A stretch of DNA of 17,813 bases, taken from an uncultured Frankiales bacterium (GTDB lineage: Bacteria; Actinomycetota; Actinomycetes; Mycobacteriales; SCTD01). Under the pieces are notes generated by a model that did not search any database, was not told where the DNA came from, and worked only from the letters and a program-made list of their open reading frames with translations. Shown piece after piece: positions 1-8,091 of the stretch; within the stretch, counting starts at the first letter, position 1, and every line of letters begins with the position of its first letter. The stretch lies in assembly GCA_946479905.1 (NCBI GenBank), contig CAMLIA010000074.1, forward strand, positions 1 through 17,813. The letters run 5' to 3'. The translations under genes and the position numbers were made by a program.

Positions 1-782
1 GGGGTGACCTCCCCGCCGTTGACCGACACGATCTTGGCTTTCGCCATGGCGTCGAGGAAGACCGGGAGGGTGGCGCTCGTGTGGATGGGGTCGATGAAGT
101 CGAGGGTGGCGAAGACCTTGGAGGCCTGGATCTGCGCGGCGTCGGCGCGCTGCAGGCTCGGGTCGTTCCAGCCGCCCGACATGGTCGTGTCCGCCTGCTT
201 GGAGGCGACGGGCACGATGTTGATCTTGCGGCCGTAGAGCTGGAAGCGGGTGTTGAAGAAGTCCAGGATCGGCTTGATGCCCGGCCAGTTCGAGTTTGCC
301 GTCGTGACGGGGAGCGCGACGTTGATCTGCTTGTCCGTGACACCCGGCGAGGTGGCCCCGCCGTTGCCCTTGGCGTCGTCCCAGCGCGAGATGCACGGCG
401 GCGATTGCGGGTCGAAGGTCTGGGTGATCGAGCCGTCCGGCCACTGGTAGCACTGCAGGCCGGGCGGCAGGGCGCCGGTGAGCGCCGGCGGTGACACGGT
501 CGGCAGTGCGCTTGGGCCGCCGTCACTCGCGGTCGGTCGCGCCGACGGTCCGGTGCACACCTGCCCCGTCGCGCACTGACCCGCACCGTTGCCGAACTGG
601 GCGGACTGACTGTTGGGGGCCTTGGTGATGGGCTTGTTCGCCTGCGGAGCGAACGCGGCGATCCCTGGCGGGGCAGGCGGTTTGACGACCAGGGCCAGCA
701 CGGCGACGAGGACGAGCACGACGCTCGCGACGACGCCGTTGAGAGCTGTGACGGACCACGCGCCCCGCCGTCGCGTCGCCAT
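1..782 (-). CDS. LIV-type ABC transporter substrate-binding protein, copy 1 (C-terminus beyond window)
   Basis: This is the N-terminal 260 codons of a periplasmic-binding-protein type I (Leu/Ile/Val-like) solute receptor; the rest runs off the left edge. The start ATG is at 782 and is preceded by GAGGTG. Residues 1-10 are basic (MATRRRGAWS). A hydrophobic segment at about 16-33 (VVASVVLVLVAVLALVV) acts as a signal peptide or membrane anchor. A Pro/Ala/Gln-rich linker follows, with cysteine-containing motifs (QCATGQVCTG; GLQCYQWPDG). The folded domain starts near residue 148 (SPGVTDKQINVALPV). No lipobox is seen, so it may be held by an uncleaved helix. It is a close paralogue of the next gene: 50 of the first 60 residues are identical by eye. 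It would deliver a small solute to an ABC permease, but no permease or ATPase gene lies in the window. Ligand unknown; the operon context makes hydroxyproline or a related amino acid possible. Confidence 0.85.
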   Translation of the reverse strand, partial: MATRRRGAWSVTALNGVVASVVLVLVAVLALVVKPPAPPGIAAFAPQANKPITKAPNSQSAQFGNGAGQCATGQVCTGPSARPTASDGGPSALPTVSPPALTGALPPGLQCYQWPDGSITQTFDPQSPPCISRWDDAKGNGGATSPGVTDKQINVALPVTTANSNWPGIKPILDFFNTRFQLYGRKINIVPVASKQADTTMSGGWNDPSLQRADAAQIQASKVFATLDFIDPIHTSATLPVFLDAMAKAKIVSVNGGEVT

Positions 783-832
783 GGCACCTCGTCTGCTCTC
801 ACGGCCGCCCACGTCGGCGGATCATCCCGGCA

Positions 833-861
833 ATGGTATGGCAGGCAGTCCTTATTGCCAA
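833..861 (-). promoter_or_regulatory. Predicted promoter of copy-1 binding-protein gene with overlapping 11-bp repeat
   Basis: On the minus strand, TTGGCA (861-856) and TACCAT (838-833) are separated by 17 nt, a good sigma-70-like spacing, in the 83-bp gap after the copy-2 stop codon. The start ATG lies about 44 nt below the expected transcription start. The plus-strand 11-mer CAATGGTATGG (831-841) covers the -10 box and is repeated exactly at the hydroxyproline operon promoter. GGCAAT (830-835) and ATTGCC (854-859) form a 6-bp inverted pair around it. Position and spacing are seen; promoter function is inferred. Confidence 0.45.
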
Positions 862-865
862 CCTG

Positions 866-2608
866 TCAGCGGCAGGCCCCGGGTGTGTAGTAGCGGTCCA
901 TCGACGGCCAGGAGTCATCGACCCACCGGCGACCCCGTCCCACCTCGCAGAAGGCCGCCCCCTCGTTGGTGCCGACGTTCTGCACCTGCTGGCCGCTCGT
1001 CCTCGTGTCCAGCCAGAAGGCGGTGTAGTCGCTCACCATCGCGGCGTCGTCACCCGGGAACCCCACGCCGGCCTGGTAGAACGGCGCTCCACCTGCCCCA
1101 GGGTTGGGGAAGGTCGTGGCGTGCAGCCCGGAGGCGAAGGACTCCGGAGTGAGGTGCGGCCCGGCCATCTGGATGCCGGACGCCAGCAGCATCATCTCCT
1201 GGTAGAAGGCGCGACCGTCGGTCAGGGCGGGCTGCCCCTGGCCGGACGCGCCGTAGGCCTGCGCCCAGGGCTCCAGCTCGACGCCGACCGGCTGCTTGTT
1301 CCAGGAGCCGACGCCGAAGACGCCGGCCGTCTCCGTGTCCGGGTCGTTGAGCATGAAGGCCGCGTTGTAGTTGCTCCAGCCGATCGTGTCCCACTCCGGC
1401 TGGTACCCCACCTGGGAGGCCGCGAGCAGGGGCGACCCCGGCAGCCCGTTGCCGCCGAAGGGGTAGAAGACCAGGGTGGTGACGCCGTCGTTCTTGAGCT
1501 GGGTCATCTGCGCCGGCATGGCGGCGGTGCCGTCCCGGCCGCCGACCTGGCGCACCACCTTGGGCGAGTGGACGCCACAGCTGTCCAGGATCTGCAGCAG
1601 CCCGCTCAGGCCCGGCAGCGCACCGCCGAGGCGCTCCTCCGCCGGGATCCAGATCGCGAACTTGCGGGTCTTGCTGCGCAGGGCGGGGTCGGGCGCGTGG
1701 CTGGCGGGCTTGCCGACAAGCTGTCGGCAGGTCATGGTCCCGACGTTGCGCAGGACGTCATCGATCGTCGGGTAGTACGACCAGGCGTAGGGAGCGTGCT
1801 GCTGGAGGCCCTTCGCGTCGGTGAAGGGCGTCACCTCGCCGCCGTTGACGGAGACGATCCTGGCGCGCTCCATGGCGTCCAGGAAGACGGGCAGGGTGCC
1901 GGCCTCCTGGATCGGGTCGAGGAAGTCCAGGGTCGCGAAGACCTTCGAGGCCGCGATCTGCGCCGCGTCCGCCTTCTGCGCGGCGGGGTCGTTCCACTTC
2001 CCGCTCGTGTTGCCGTCGGCCTGCTGCGAGCGGACCGGGACGATGGTGATCTTGCGGCCGTAGAGCTGGAAGCGGGTGTTGAAGAAGTCGACGATCGGCT
2101 TGAGGGAGGGCCAGTTGGAGTTGGCGGTGGGCACCGGGAGGGCGACCTTGATCTCGGTGCCGGTGACGCCCGGCGACGTGGCGCCGCCGTTGCCCTTGGC
2201 GTCGTCCCAGCGGGAGACGCACGGCGGCGACTGCGGGTCGAACGTCTGCGTGATGGACCCGTCCGGCCACTGGTAGCACTGCAGGCCGGGCGGCAGCGCT
2301 CCGGTGAGCGCCGGCGGTGACACGGTCGGCAGGGCGCGAGGTCCGCCGCTGTTCGCGGTCGGTCGTGCGGACGGCCCCGTGCACACCTGTCCTGTCGCGC
2401 ACTGGCCCGCCCCGTTGCCGAACCGGGCGGACTGGTTGGTGGGTGCCTTGGTGATGGGCTTGTTTGCCTGCGGCGCGAACGCTGCGATGCCCGGGGGTGC
2501 GGGCGGCTTCACGACGAGCGCCAGCACAGCGACGAGGACGAGCACCGTGCCGGCGACGGCGCCGTTCAGCGCCGGGACGGACCACGAGCCTCGTCGCTTG
2601 CCTGTCAT
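866..2608 (-). CDS. LIV-type ABC transporter substrate-binding protein, copy 2 (complete)
   Basis: This is a complete 580-residue solute-binding protein of the type I periplasmic-binding fold (branched-chain amino-acid receptor-like). The ATG at 2608 has GAGGTG just upstream, the same arrangement as in copy 1. The N-terminus is basic (MTGKRRGSWS), followed by a hydrophobic segment at about 16-33, a PPAPPG linker, and the Cys-bearing extension (QCATGQVCTG at about 69-78; LQCYQWPDGS and SPPCVSRWDD further on). The binding domain begins near residue 148 (SPGVTGTEIKVALPV), and the protein ends in YYTPGACR. At 580 residues it is much longer than enteric LivJ (about 370), because of the N-terminal extension and inserts; this length is familiar in actinobacterial versions. 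It lies 111 bp downstream of the alpha/beta hydrolase and probably has its own promoter. Family assignment is firm; the ligand is not known. Confidence 0.88.
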   Translation of the reverse strand: MTGKRRGSWSVPALNGAVAGTVLVLVAVLALVVKPPAPPGIAAFAPQANKPITKAPTNQSARFGNGAGQCATGQVCTGPSARPTANSGGPRALPTVSPPALTGALPPGLQCYQWPDGSITQTFDPQSPPCVSRWDDAKGNGGATSPGVTGTEIKVALPVPTANSNWPSLKPIVDFFNTRFQLYGRKITIVPVRSQQADGNTSGKWNDPAAQKADAAQIAASKVFATLDFLDPIQEAGTLPVFLDAMERARIVSVNGGEVTPFTDAKGLQQHAPYAWSYYPTIDDVLRNVGTMTCRQLVGKPASHAPDPALRSKTRKFAIWIPAEERLGGALPGLSGLLQILDSCGVHSPKVVRQVGGRDGTAAMPAQMTQLKNDGVTTLVFYPFGGNGLPGSPLLAASQVGYQPEWDTIGWSNYNAAFMLNDPDTETAGVFGVGSWNKQPVGVELEPWAQAYGASGQGQPALTDGRAFYQEMMLLASGIQMAGPHLTPESFASGLHATTFPNPGAGGAPFYQAGVGFPGDDAAMVSDYTAFWLDTRTSGQQVQNVGTNEGAAFCEVGRGRRWVDDSWPSMDRYYTPGACR

Positions 2609-2684
2609 CGCACCTCGTCACTGTCGTGCGGCCCACTCGCTGGGTAAGGGCGTAGGACAGCCGCTGGCCTACTCGATTCCTCCC

Positions 2685-2713
2685 ACTTTGTCCTAGGAGG
2701 GCGGACGCGTCAA
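2685..2713 (-). promoter_or_regulatory. Possible promoter of copy-2 binding-protein gene
   Basis: In the 111-bp gap below the hydrolase gene, the minus strand carries TTGACG (2713-2708) and, 17 nt later, CAAAGT (2690-2685). The -35 is good and the -10 is poor. The gap also holds GTAGG (2652-2656) paired with CCTAC (2668-2672), an inverted repeat with an 11-nt spacer that could be an operator. The 11-mer found at the other two promoters is absent here. Weak evidence. Confidence 0.25.
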
Positions 2714-2719
2714 CGGTCG

Positions 2720-3616
2720 TCAGAGCCAGCCGGCGCGGCGGACGAGGTCGTCGACGATCTGCGTGAGGTGCGCGGGTCGCAGGCTGAGGTGACCGTGCTC
2801 GGCGAACACGTGCAGGTCGGCCCCGGGCACGCGCTCGGCGAGCCAGACGCTGTGCCGGTACGACACGAAGCGGTCCTGCTTGCCGGTCCAGAAGGTGACG
2901 GGGCGGGTCACGGCCGCGGGGTCGAAGCCCCACGGGGTCGTGAGCGCCAGGTCGTCCTCGAGCCAGCCCTCGACGCCGGCCTCGATCGCCTTGGCGAAGC
3001 GGGCCGACAGGTTCGCGCCGGCCGGGGACGCCATCGCCTGGCGGTCGACCTCGGAGACGGAGTCGTCGAAGAGGTCGAGGATCCCGTCGGTGCCTTCCTC
3101 GGGGTGCATGTCGGCGGCCGCCTTCTCGAGCCAGGGCCGCACCGCCGCCTCGCCCTGGTCGGCGAGCCGCCACTCCTCCTGGTTGGACAGGCTCATGCCG
3201 TCGTAGAAGTCGAGCCCCTCGGCCTCCCTGGGCGCGACGGTGACGAGCACTCCTGCCGCGCGGCACTGCGGGAGCTCGGCGGCCATGGCCAGCGAGTGCG
3301 GCCCGCCGCCGGAGGCACCCATGGTGATGACCTCGTCGACCCCGTAGTGCCGGAGCACCCGGTCGACGTCCTCGGCGAAGTCGACGACCCGGCGACCGGG
3401 GCGGGGCGAGCTCTGGCCGTAGCCGGGCCGGAGGGGCTGGAGGAGCTGCAGGCCGTAGCGGTCGGCCTGCTCGGCGAGGTCCTCGTCCGGGATGGCGCCG
3501 CCCGGCGTCCCGGTGAACCACAGGACACCGCGGGAGCCGGTGTCGCCCTCGCGCACGAGGACCTCGACCACCCGGTCGTCGGCGACGGGGACGAGGTCGT
3601 AGCGCCAGTCGGTCAT
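2720..3616 (-). CDS. Alpha/beta-fold hydrolase (possible proline-iminopeptidase-like)
   Basis: This is a 298-residue cytosolic alpha/beta hydrolase with no signal peptide. The nucleophile elbow is GASGGG, with Ser102. The likely acid is Asp248 (TGKQDRF) and the base His276 (EHGHLSL), giving a full triad in the right order. The oxyanion-hole region is WFTGTPGG near 33-40, and RPGYGQSS at 63-70 resembles the loop seen in epoxide hydrolases and proline iminopeptidases. Residues 135-225 would form the lid. The ATG at 3616 is well supported: AGGAG sits 6 nt upstream and overlaps the TAG stop of the FAD oxidase gene, 9 nt away, so it is co-transcribed with the hydroxyproline genes. It might release Hyp or Pro from peptides or open a lactone, but nothing in the sequence fixes the substrate. 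Confidence 0.85.
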   Translation of the reverse strand: MTDWRYDLVPVADDRVVEVLVREGDTGSRGVLWFTGTPGGAIPDEDLAEQADRYGLQLLQPLRPGYGQSSPRPGRRVVDFAEDVDRVLRHYGVDEVITMGASGGGPHSLAMAAELPQCRAAGVLVTVAPREAEGLDFYDGMSLSNQEEWRLADQGEAAVRPWLEKAAADMHPEEGTDGILDLFDDSVSEVDRQAMASPAGANLSARFAKAIEAGVEGWLEDDLALTTPWGFDPAAVTRPVTFWTGKQDRFVSYRHSVWLAERVPGADLHVFAEHGHLSLRPAHLTQIVDDLVRRAGWL

Positions 3617-3625
3617 GTCGGGCTC

Positions 3626-4852
3626 CTAGCGAGAGGGGGACAGGGCAGCAGGGGAGGGGGCACCGGCGACCAGGCGCGCGACGAGCCGGCCCGTGGTGGG
3701 GGCCAGCGTGACGCCGTACATGCCGTGGCCGGTCGCGACGACACAGCCGTCGACGGCGGCCGGGCGGCCGAGGAGGGGGAGCCCGTCGGAGGTGACGGGG
3801 CGCGGGCCGCCCCACACGTCGGTGCGGTCGCCCCAGCGCACGTCGCGCAGGTAGCTGCCGGCCGCGCGTGCGATCGCGTCCACGCGGCGGGCGTTGATGC
3901 CGGACTGCCGGGCCGAGATCTCCATGGTCCCGGCGACGCGCAGGGCGCCGCCGAGCGGCGTGCACGCCACGTGCGCCTCCTCGAGGTGCAGAGGCCGGCG
4001 GGGTACGACGGGCGGCCGGACCGTGAAGCTGTAGCCGGTGCCCGCGACCATCGGCACGCGGATGCCGAGCGAGCGGAGCAGCGGCGCGGACCCTGCGCCC
4101 GCCGCCAGCACGACCTCGTCGGCGTCCACGTCGCCCGCCGTCGCGGTGCGCACCCCCTGCACGCGGCGGCCTGTGCGCAGCAGCGAGGTGTCCCCGACGT
4201 GCTCCAGCACCTTGGCGCCGGCGCGCTCGACCGCTGCGCGGAGGGAGGCAGCCAGGGCCGCTGGGTCGACGTGGGAGTCCTGGGGCAGCACGAAGCCGGC
4301 GAGGACGTGGCGCGACAGGGCGGGCTCCTCCGCCGCGACGGCGTCCGCGTCCAGCAGCTCACCGGGTCCGGTGCCGGGCACCCGCGCCACGTCGTGCCAG
4401 CGCTGGTGCGCGGTCCGGGCGTGGCCGGCGTCGGTGAAGCAGCAGAGGACCCCCGCGTGCTCGCGGGTGAGGGGGCCCAGCCGCGCCTCGAGCTCGGCGT
4501 AGTCCTCCTCGACCGTCGCGGCCAGCGCGACCAGGGCGGCGGTGGCGTCGGCGAACGCGCGGCGGTTGCAGCGGCGGGCGAAGGCGAGCAGGAACCGCAG
4601 CATGACCGCGTCGGTGCTCGGCGCGATCCAGAGCGGGCTGGTCGGCTTCAGCAGCAGACCCGCCGAGTGCCGCAGCATGCCCGGAGCGGCCAGCGGCGCG
4701 ACCTGGCTCGGGCACACCCACCCGGCGTTGCCGGGTGTCGCCCCGCCGCCGAGCTCGGCGCGGTCGACGACGACGACGTCGTGCCCCTCGTGCAGCAGCG
4801 CCAGGGCGCTGGACAGCCCGACCACGCCGCCGCCGAGGACGACGACCTTCAC
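3626..4852 (-). CDS. FAD-dependent D-amino acid dehydrogenase/oxidase, probable cis-4-hydroxy-D-proline oxidase
   Basis: This is a 408-residue DadA/HypO-like flavoenzyme of the DAO superfamily. The N-terminal dinucleotide-binding motif GGGVVG is at 7-12, with the strand-2 acidic residue in VVVVDR near 30. The C-terminal flavin motif is ATGHGMYGVTLAPTTG. Expected role: oxidation of cis-4-hydroxy-D-proline, the epimerase product, to 1-pyrroline-4-hydroxy-2-carboxylate (compare HypO of Sinorhizobium and the Lhp dehydrogenase of Pseudomonas). The GTG start at 4852 overlaps the aldehyde dehydrogenase stop by 4 bp (GTGA), so translation is coupled; there is no good Shine-Dalgarno site. The reading frame stays open far upstream, but that part lies antisense-shifted inside the neighbour and is not coding. 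The family is certain; the substrate is inferred from the complete pathway around it, and general D-amino acid dehydrogenase activity is the alternative. Confidence 0.88.
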   Translation of the reverse strand: MKVVVLGGGVVGLSSALALLHEGHDVVVVDRAELGGGATPGNAGWVCPSQVAPLAAPGMLRHSAGLLLKPTSPLWIAPSTDAVMLRFLLAFARRCNRRAFADATAALVALAATVEEDYAELEARLGPLTREHAGVLCCFTDAGHARTAHQRWHDVARVPGTGPGELLDADAVAAEEPALSRHVLAGFVLPQDSHVDPAALAASLRAAVERAGAKVLEHVGDTSLLRTGRRVQGVRTATAGDVDADEVVLAAGAGSAPLLRSLGIRVPMVAGTGYSFTVRPPVVPRRPLHLEEAHVACTPLGGALRVAGTMEISARQSGINARRVDAIARAAGSYLRDVRWGDRTDVWGGPRPVTSDGLPLLGRPAAVDGCVVATGHGMYGVTLAPTTGRLVARLVAGAPSPAALSPSR

Positions 4853-6198
4853 GCCGACGGCCGCACGGTGATCGTCCGCTCGACCGAGAACAGCGCGTCC
4901 GCCGCACGGCCCTGCTCGCGCGGCCCGTACCCGCTGTCGCCCTCGCCGCCGAACGGTGCGTGCAGGTCGACCCCCGTCGAGGGAGCGTTGATGCGGACCA
5001 TCCCGGCGCGCAGCCGGTCCGCGACCGACAGCGCCTGGTCGAGGTCGCGGGTGTGCACGGCCGCGACGAGCCTGGCCGAGCCCGCGTTCGCCACCGCGAC
5101 GGCCTGGTCGACGTCGGCCACGGACGAGACGACGACGACCGGCCCGAAGAGCTCCTCGCGGGCAGCCCGCGAGACGCCTGCGTCGTCCGCGACGAGGGTG
5201 GGCGCCACGAAGGCGTCCCCGTCGGGTGCGGGGACACGCAGCACGTCGCCGCCCTCGAGCACGGCAGCGTTGAGGGAGGCGGCGGCAGCCGCCGTGATGA
5301 CCGGCCCGGCGACCACGTCGCGCTGTGCAGGGTCGCCGACCGGGAGTGCGGCCAGTGCCTCGGCCAGCGCCTCGCGGAACGGGCCGGCGTCCCCGACGAC
5401 GAGGACGCGTCGGGTGCTCGTGCACTTCTGCCCCGCGTAGCCGACGACGTCGCGCGCGACGATGCGCGCCACGGCCTGCACGTCCGCGTCGGGGAGCACG
5501 AGGGTGCTGTTGTGGCCGCCGTTCTCGGTCTGCACCGGAAGCGACCGGCCCGCGGCAGCGACCGCGACGGCGCGCCCGGCCGCAGTGGAACCCGTGAAGG
5601 ACAGGGCGTCCACCTCGGAGAGCAGCGCCTGGCCCGTCTCGGCGCCGCCGGGGACGAGCTGCAGCAGCCCGGTGGGCAGGTGCGCCGCGAGCAGCTCGAC
5701 GAGCCGCGCGGCGCACGCCAGCGCCAGCGGGCTCGGCTTGAGCAGCACCGCGTTGCCCAGGGCGAGCGCGGGGGCGGCCTTCCAGGCGGGGATGGCGAGG
5801 GGGAAGTTGTACGGCGTGATGAGCCCGACCGTCCCGCGCGGGCTGCGCCGGCTGAGCAGCAGCCCCTGCCCGTCGGCGGGCGGGAAGACCTCACCGGTCG
5901 CGGCGAGCGCGGCCTGGGAGTGGTAGCGCAGCACGGCGGCGGTGCGCGCCACCTCGCCCTCGGCCTCCACGACGGGCTTGCCCACCTCGCGCACGACGAG
6001 GTCGACGAGCTCCGGCGCGTGCTGCTCGACGTCGGCGGCGGCGCGGGCGAGGGCGGCCGCGCGGGCCGCGGGGTTGCCGGCCCACTCGGCCTGCGCGCGC
6101 CGGGCGTCGGCGGCCTTGCGCGCCACGTCCTCGGGGCTGTCGGCGAGGAGCTCCGCGAGGACGTCGGACGGGTCGAGCGGGTTGCTGCTCGTGATCAT
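4849..6198 (-). CDS. Aldehyde dehydrogenase, probable 2-oxoglutarate semialdehyde dehydrogenase
   Basis: This is an NAD(P)-dependent aldehyde dehydrogenase of 449 residues, slightly short for the family (about 480). Catalytic features are all visible: Asn131 in PYNFP, cofactor-binding Lys154 in LLKPS, the FTGST turn at 201-205, general base Glu225 in QTENGGHN, and nucleophile Cys259 in AGQKCTSTRR. The glutamate motif is TENGGHN rather than the usual ELGGK, so it belongs to a divergent subgroup. Expected reaction: 2,5-dioxopentanoate (2-oxoglutarate semialdehyde) to 2-oxoglutarate, the last step of hydroxyproline catabolism, feeding the TCA cycle. The ATG at 6198 overlaps the epimerase stop by 4 bp (ATGA), and its own stop overlaps the oxidase start. 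The specific substrate is inferred from context. Confidence 0.88.
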   Translation of the reverse strand: MITSSNPLDPSDVLAELLADSPEDVARKAADARRAQAEWAGNPAARAAALARAAADVEQHAPELVDLVVREVGKPVVEAEGEVARTAAVLRYHSQAALAATGEVFPPADGQGLLLSRRSPRGTVGLITPYNFPLAIPAWKAAPALALGNAVLLKPSPLALACAARLVELLAAHLPTGLLQLVPGGAETGQALLSEVDALSFTGSTAAGRAVAVAAAGRSLPVQTENGGHNSTLVLPDADVQAVARIVARDVVGYAGQKCTSTRRVLVVGDAGPFREALAEALAALPVGDPAQRDVVAGPVITAAAAASLNAAVLEGGDVLRVPAPDGDAFVAPTLVADDAGVSRAAREELFGPVVVVSSVADVDQAVAVANAGSARLVAAVHTRDLDQALSVADRLRAGMVRINAPSTGVDLHAPFGGEGDSGYGPREQGRAADALFSVERTITVRPSA

Positions 6199-7193
6199 CG
6201 GTCGGCCACCACGAAACCGGAGGGGAACGGGTCGGAGTCCTCGAGGACCAGCTCGCCGCGCCCGGTCACCCAGGCCCGGCCGCGGATCGTCGGGATGACG
6301 GCGACCGTGCCGCCGACGGTCGTCTCCTCGACGAGCCGGCCCACGAAGCGGCTGCCGATGAGGCTGCTGTGCACGAAGTCCTCCTTCAGGCCCAGCAGGC
6401 CACGGCCGTGCAGCTGCGCCATGCGCGCCGAGGTGCCCGTGCCGCAGGGGCTGCGGTCGATGACGCCGGTGTAGATGACGACGCTTCCGCCGCTCGTCAC
6501 GCCCTCGGTCCCCGGGGCGGTGAACAGCGTGTGAAGGCAGCCGCGGATCGACGGGTCGCCGGGGTGGACGGGCAGGTCGACGGCGTCGACGGCGTGCATC
6601 ACCGCGAGCCCGGCCGAGGCGATCTCCTTCGCGCGGTCGGTCTCGAGCGAGAGCCCCAGGTCGGCGGCGGGAACGATCGCGTAGAAGTTGCCCCCGAAGG
6701 CGACGTCCACGACGACGGTGCCGAAGCCGGGCACGTCGACCGACAGGTCGCGGCGGTGCAGGAACGACGGGACGTTGCGCAGCTCGACGCTCCAGCTCTC
6801 GCCGTCGTGCCGGGCCCTCGCGCGCACCAGCCCGGAGGGCGTCTGCACGACCACCTCGGCCTCGCCGCCCTCGGGCGTCACGAGGCCCTCGTCGAGCAGC
6901 GCGCGCACGACGCCGATCGTGCCGTGGCCGCAGCCCGGCAGGACGCCGTTGCGCTCGGCGAAGAACACGCCGAACTGCGCCTCGGGCGCGTCCGGTGGGA
7001 CCAGCAGTGCTGCGTAGGACACCGGGGCGCCGCGCGGTTCCCAGACCAGCAGCCGGCGCAGGGCCTCGTGGTCACGGACGAAGGAGGCCATCCGCTCGGA
7101 GACCGTGCTCCCCGCGAGCTCCGGCAGGCCGTCGAGGACGACCCGGGTGGGCATGCCCTCGGTGTGGGTGTCGACGACGCGCAGGACGGTCAC
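6195..7193 (-). CDS. 4-hydroxyproline 2-epimerase (proline racemase family)
   Basis: This is a 332-residue member of the proline racemase superfamily. Both catalytic residues are cysteines: Cys88 in PGCGHGTIG and Cys250 in DRSPCGTGTSARMA. The Cys/Cys pair marks epimerases or racemases; trans-3-hydroxyproline dehydratases carry Thr at the second site. The N-terminal VVDTHTEGMPTRVV motif is typical of hydroxyproline epimerases. Expected reaction: trans-4-hydroxy-L-proline to cis-4-hydroxy-D-proline, a cofactor-free deprotonation/reprotonation in the cytosol and the entry step of the pathway. The start is GTG at 7193, only 3 nt after the stop of the upstream deaminase gene, with no clear Shine-Dalgarno site, so reinitiation is likely. 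Neighbours encoding the next three steps make 4-Hyp the best substrate over proline. Confidence 0.93.
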   Translation of the reverse strand: MTVLRVVDTHTEGMPTRVVLDGLPELAGSTVSERMASFVRDHEALRRLLVWEPRGAPVSYAALLVPPDAPEAQFGVFFAERNGVLPGCGHGTIGVVRALLDEGLVTPEGGEAEVVVQTPSGLVRARARHDGESWSVELRNVPSFLHRRDLSVDVPGFGTVVVDVAFGGNFYAIVPAADLGLSLETDRAKEIASAGLAVMHAVDAVDLPVHPGDPSIRGCLHTLFTAPGTEGVTSGGSVVIYTGVIDRSPCGTGTSARMAQLHGRGLLGLKEDFVHSSLIGSRFVGRLVEETTVGGTVAVIPTIRGRAWVTGRGELVLEDSDPFPSGFVVADR

Positions 7194-7196
7194 GGC

Positions 7197-8072
7197 TCAG
7201 ACGCTACGGGCGAGCTCGAGATCGCGCTTCAGCTGCAGCAGCCGCTCGTCGGGGAGAGGGAGCCGCGGCAGGCGGGTCGGGCCGCCGTAGCGACCGCACT
7301 CGTCCATCGCTGCCTTCACCGCCTGGACGAAGACGGGGCGCACGTCCCAGTCGAAGAGCGGCAGCAGCGCGCCGTTGAGCCGCACAGCGGTCGCGACGTC
7401 TCCGGACCGTGCCGCCTCGAGCAGGGCCACGGACGACTCGGGCAGCGCGTTGGCGAAGCCGGCGATCCAGCCGACGGCTCCGGCGAGGAAGGACTCGAGG
7501 GCCACCGTGTCGGCGCCGACCATGAGCTCGAGGTCCGGCGCCGTGCGACGGAGCTCGTAGACGCGCGGGACGTCGGCGGAGAAGTCCTTCACCGCGCGCA
7601 CCTCGGGCAGCTCGTCGGCCAGCCGGGCGAGGAAGGCCGGCGGCATGTCGATGCCGGTGTCGGCGGGGTTGTTGTAGACGACCATCGGGAGGCCGGCCGC
7701 GGCGACCTGGCGGTAGTGGGCCAGCAGCTCGTCGGGCGTCGCGGCCTTGTAGCCCGTGGGGGGCAGTGACATCACGGCGCCGGCACCGGCCGTGCGGGCA
7801 GCCTCCGCGTGAGCGCGGGCCTGGACCCCGTTGTAGGCCCCCGTGCCCACGGTGACGAGCGCGCGATCGCCGACCGTGCGCACGGCGGCGGTCACCAGCT
7901 GCTGCCGCTCGTCCGCTGTGAGGCTCGCGTACTCACCGAGAGACCCGCAGACGACGACGCCCTGGCAGCCTGCTTCGAGGAGGAAGGCGCAGTGCTCCTC
8001 GAAGCGGTCGAGCAGCACCTCTCCGTCCGCGCTGAACGGGGTGGTGACGGCGACGTGCACGCCTTCGAACAC
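7197..8072 (-). CDS. DapA/NAL-family lyase, probable 1-pyrroline-4-hydroxy-2-carboxylate deaminase
   Basis: This is a class I aldolase-fold protein of 291 residues (293 if the ATG at 8078 is used). It has the family motifs CGSLGEY (44-50 in the longer numbering), Tyr135 in VVYNNP, and Schiff-base Lys164 in VRAVKDFS. It would convert 1-pyrroline-4-hydroxy-2-carboxylate to 2-oxoglutarate semialdehyde plus ammonia (compare HypD/LhpC). As first gene of the operon after the regulator, it is preceded by a probable operator. Start choice: GGAGG (8083-8079) directly abuts the ATG at 8078, which is too close, but lies 6 nt from the GTG at 8072, so MFEGVHVAVTTPF is the likelier N-terminus. The fold is certain. 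The alternatives (dihydrodipicolinate synthase, KDG aldolase) are disfavoured by the neighbours. Confidence 0.88.
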   Translation of the reverse strand: MFEGVHVAVTTPFSADGEVLLDRFEEHCAFLLEAGCQGVVVCGSLGEYASLTADERQQLVTAAVRTVGDRALVTVGTGAYNGVQARAHAEAARTAGAGAVMSLPPTGYKAATPDELLAHYRQVAAAGLPMVVYNNPADTGIDMPPAFLARLADELPEVRAVKDFSADVPRVYELRRTAPDLELMVGADTVALESFLAGAVGWIAGFANALPESSVALLEAARSGDVATAVRLNGALLPLFDWDVRPVFVQAVKAAMDECGRYGGPTRLPRLPLPDERLLQLKRDLELARSV

Positions 8073-8078
8073 GGTCAT

Positions 8079-8083
8079 CCTCC
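8079..8083 (-). promoter_or_regulatory. Shine-Dalgarno GGAGG that decides the deaminase start
   Basis: GGAGG on the minus strand touches the ATG at 8078 with no spacer but has an ideal 6-nt spacer to the in-frame GTG at 8072. This favours the GTG by two codons. Confidence 0.6.
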
Positions 8084-8091
8084 AGGTCTGT

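Noticed and set aside
833..2320. Plus-strand open frame opposite the copy-2 binding protein
   Set aside because: Antisense of a full-length, recognisable binding protein; no start context or homology.
2679..2700. CCTCC-N12-GGAGG as a terminator below the hydrolase gene
   Set aside because: The stem is only 5 bp with a long loop and no T-run, and the region looks more like a promoter for the next gene.
1758..3965. Minus-strand frame spanning binding-protein copy 2, the gap, the hydrolase and part of the oxidase
   Set aside because: It is out of frame with all three well-supported genes on the same strand and is Arg/Pro-rich without motifs.
2768..5440. Long plus-strand open frame opposite the hydrolase, FAD oxidase and aldehyde dehydrogenase genes
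   Set aside because: Its product is Arg/Gly/Val/Asp-rich with no family motif, and it is the antisense of three genes with complete catalytic motifs. Long antisense frames are expected at this GC content.
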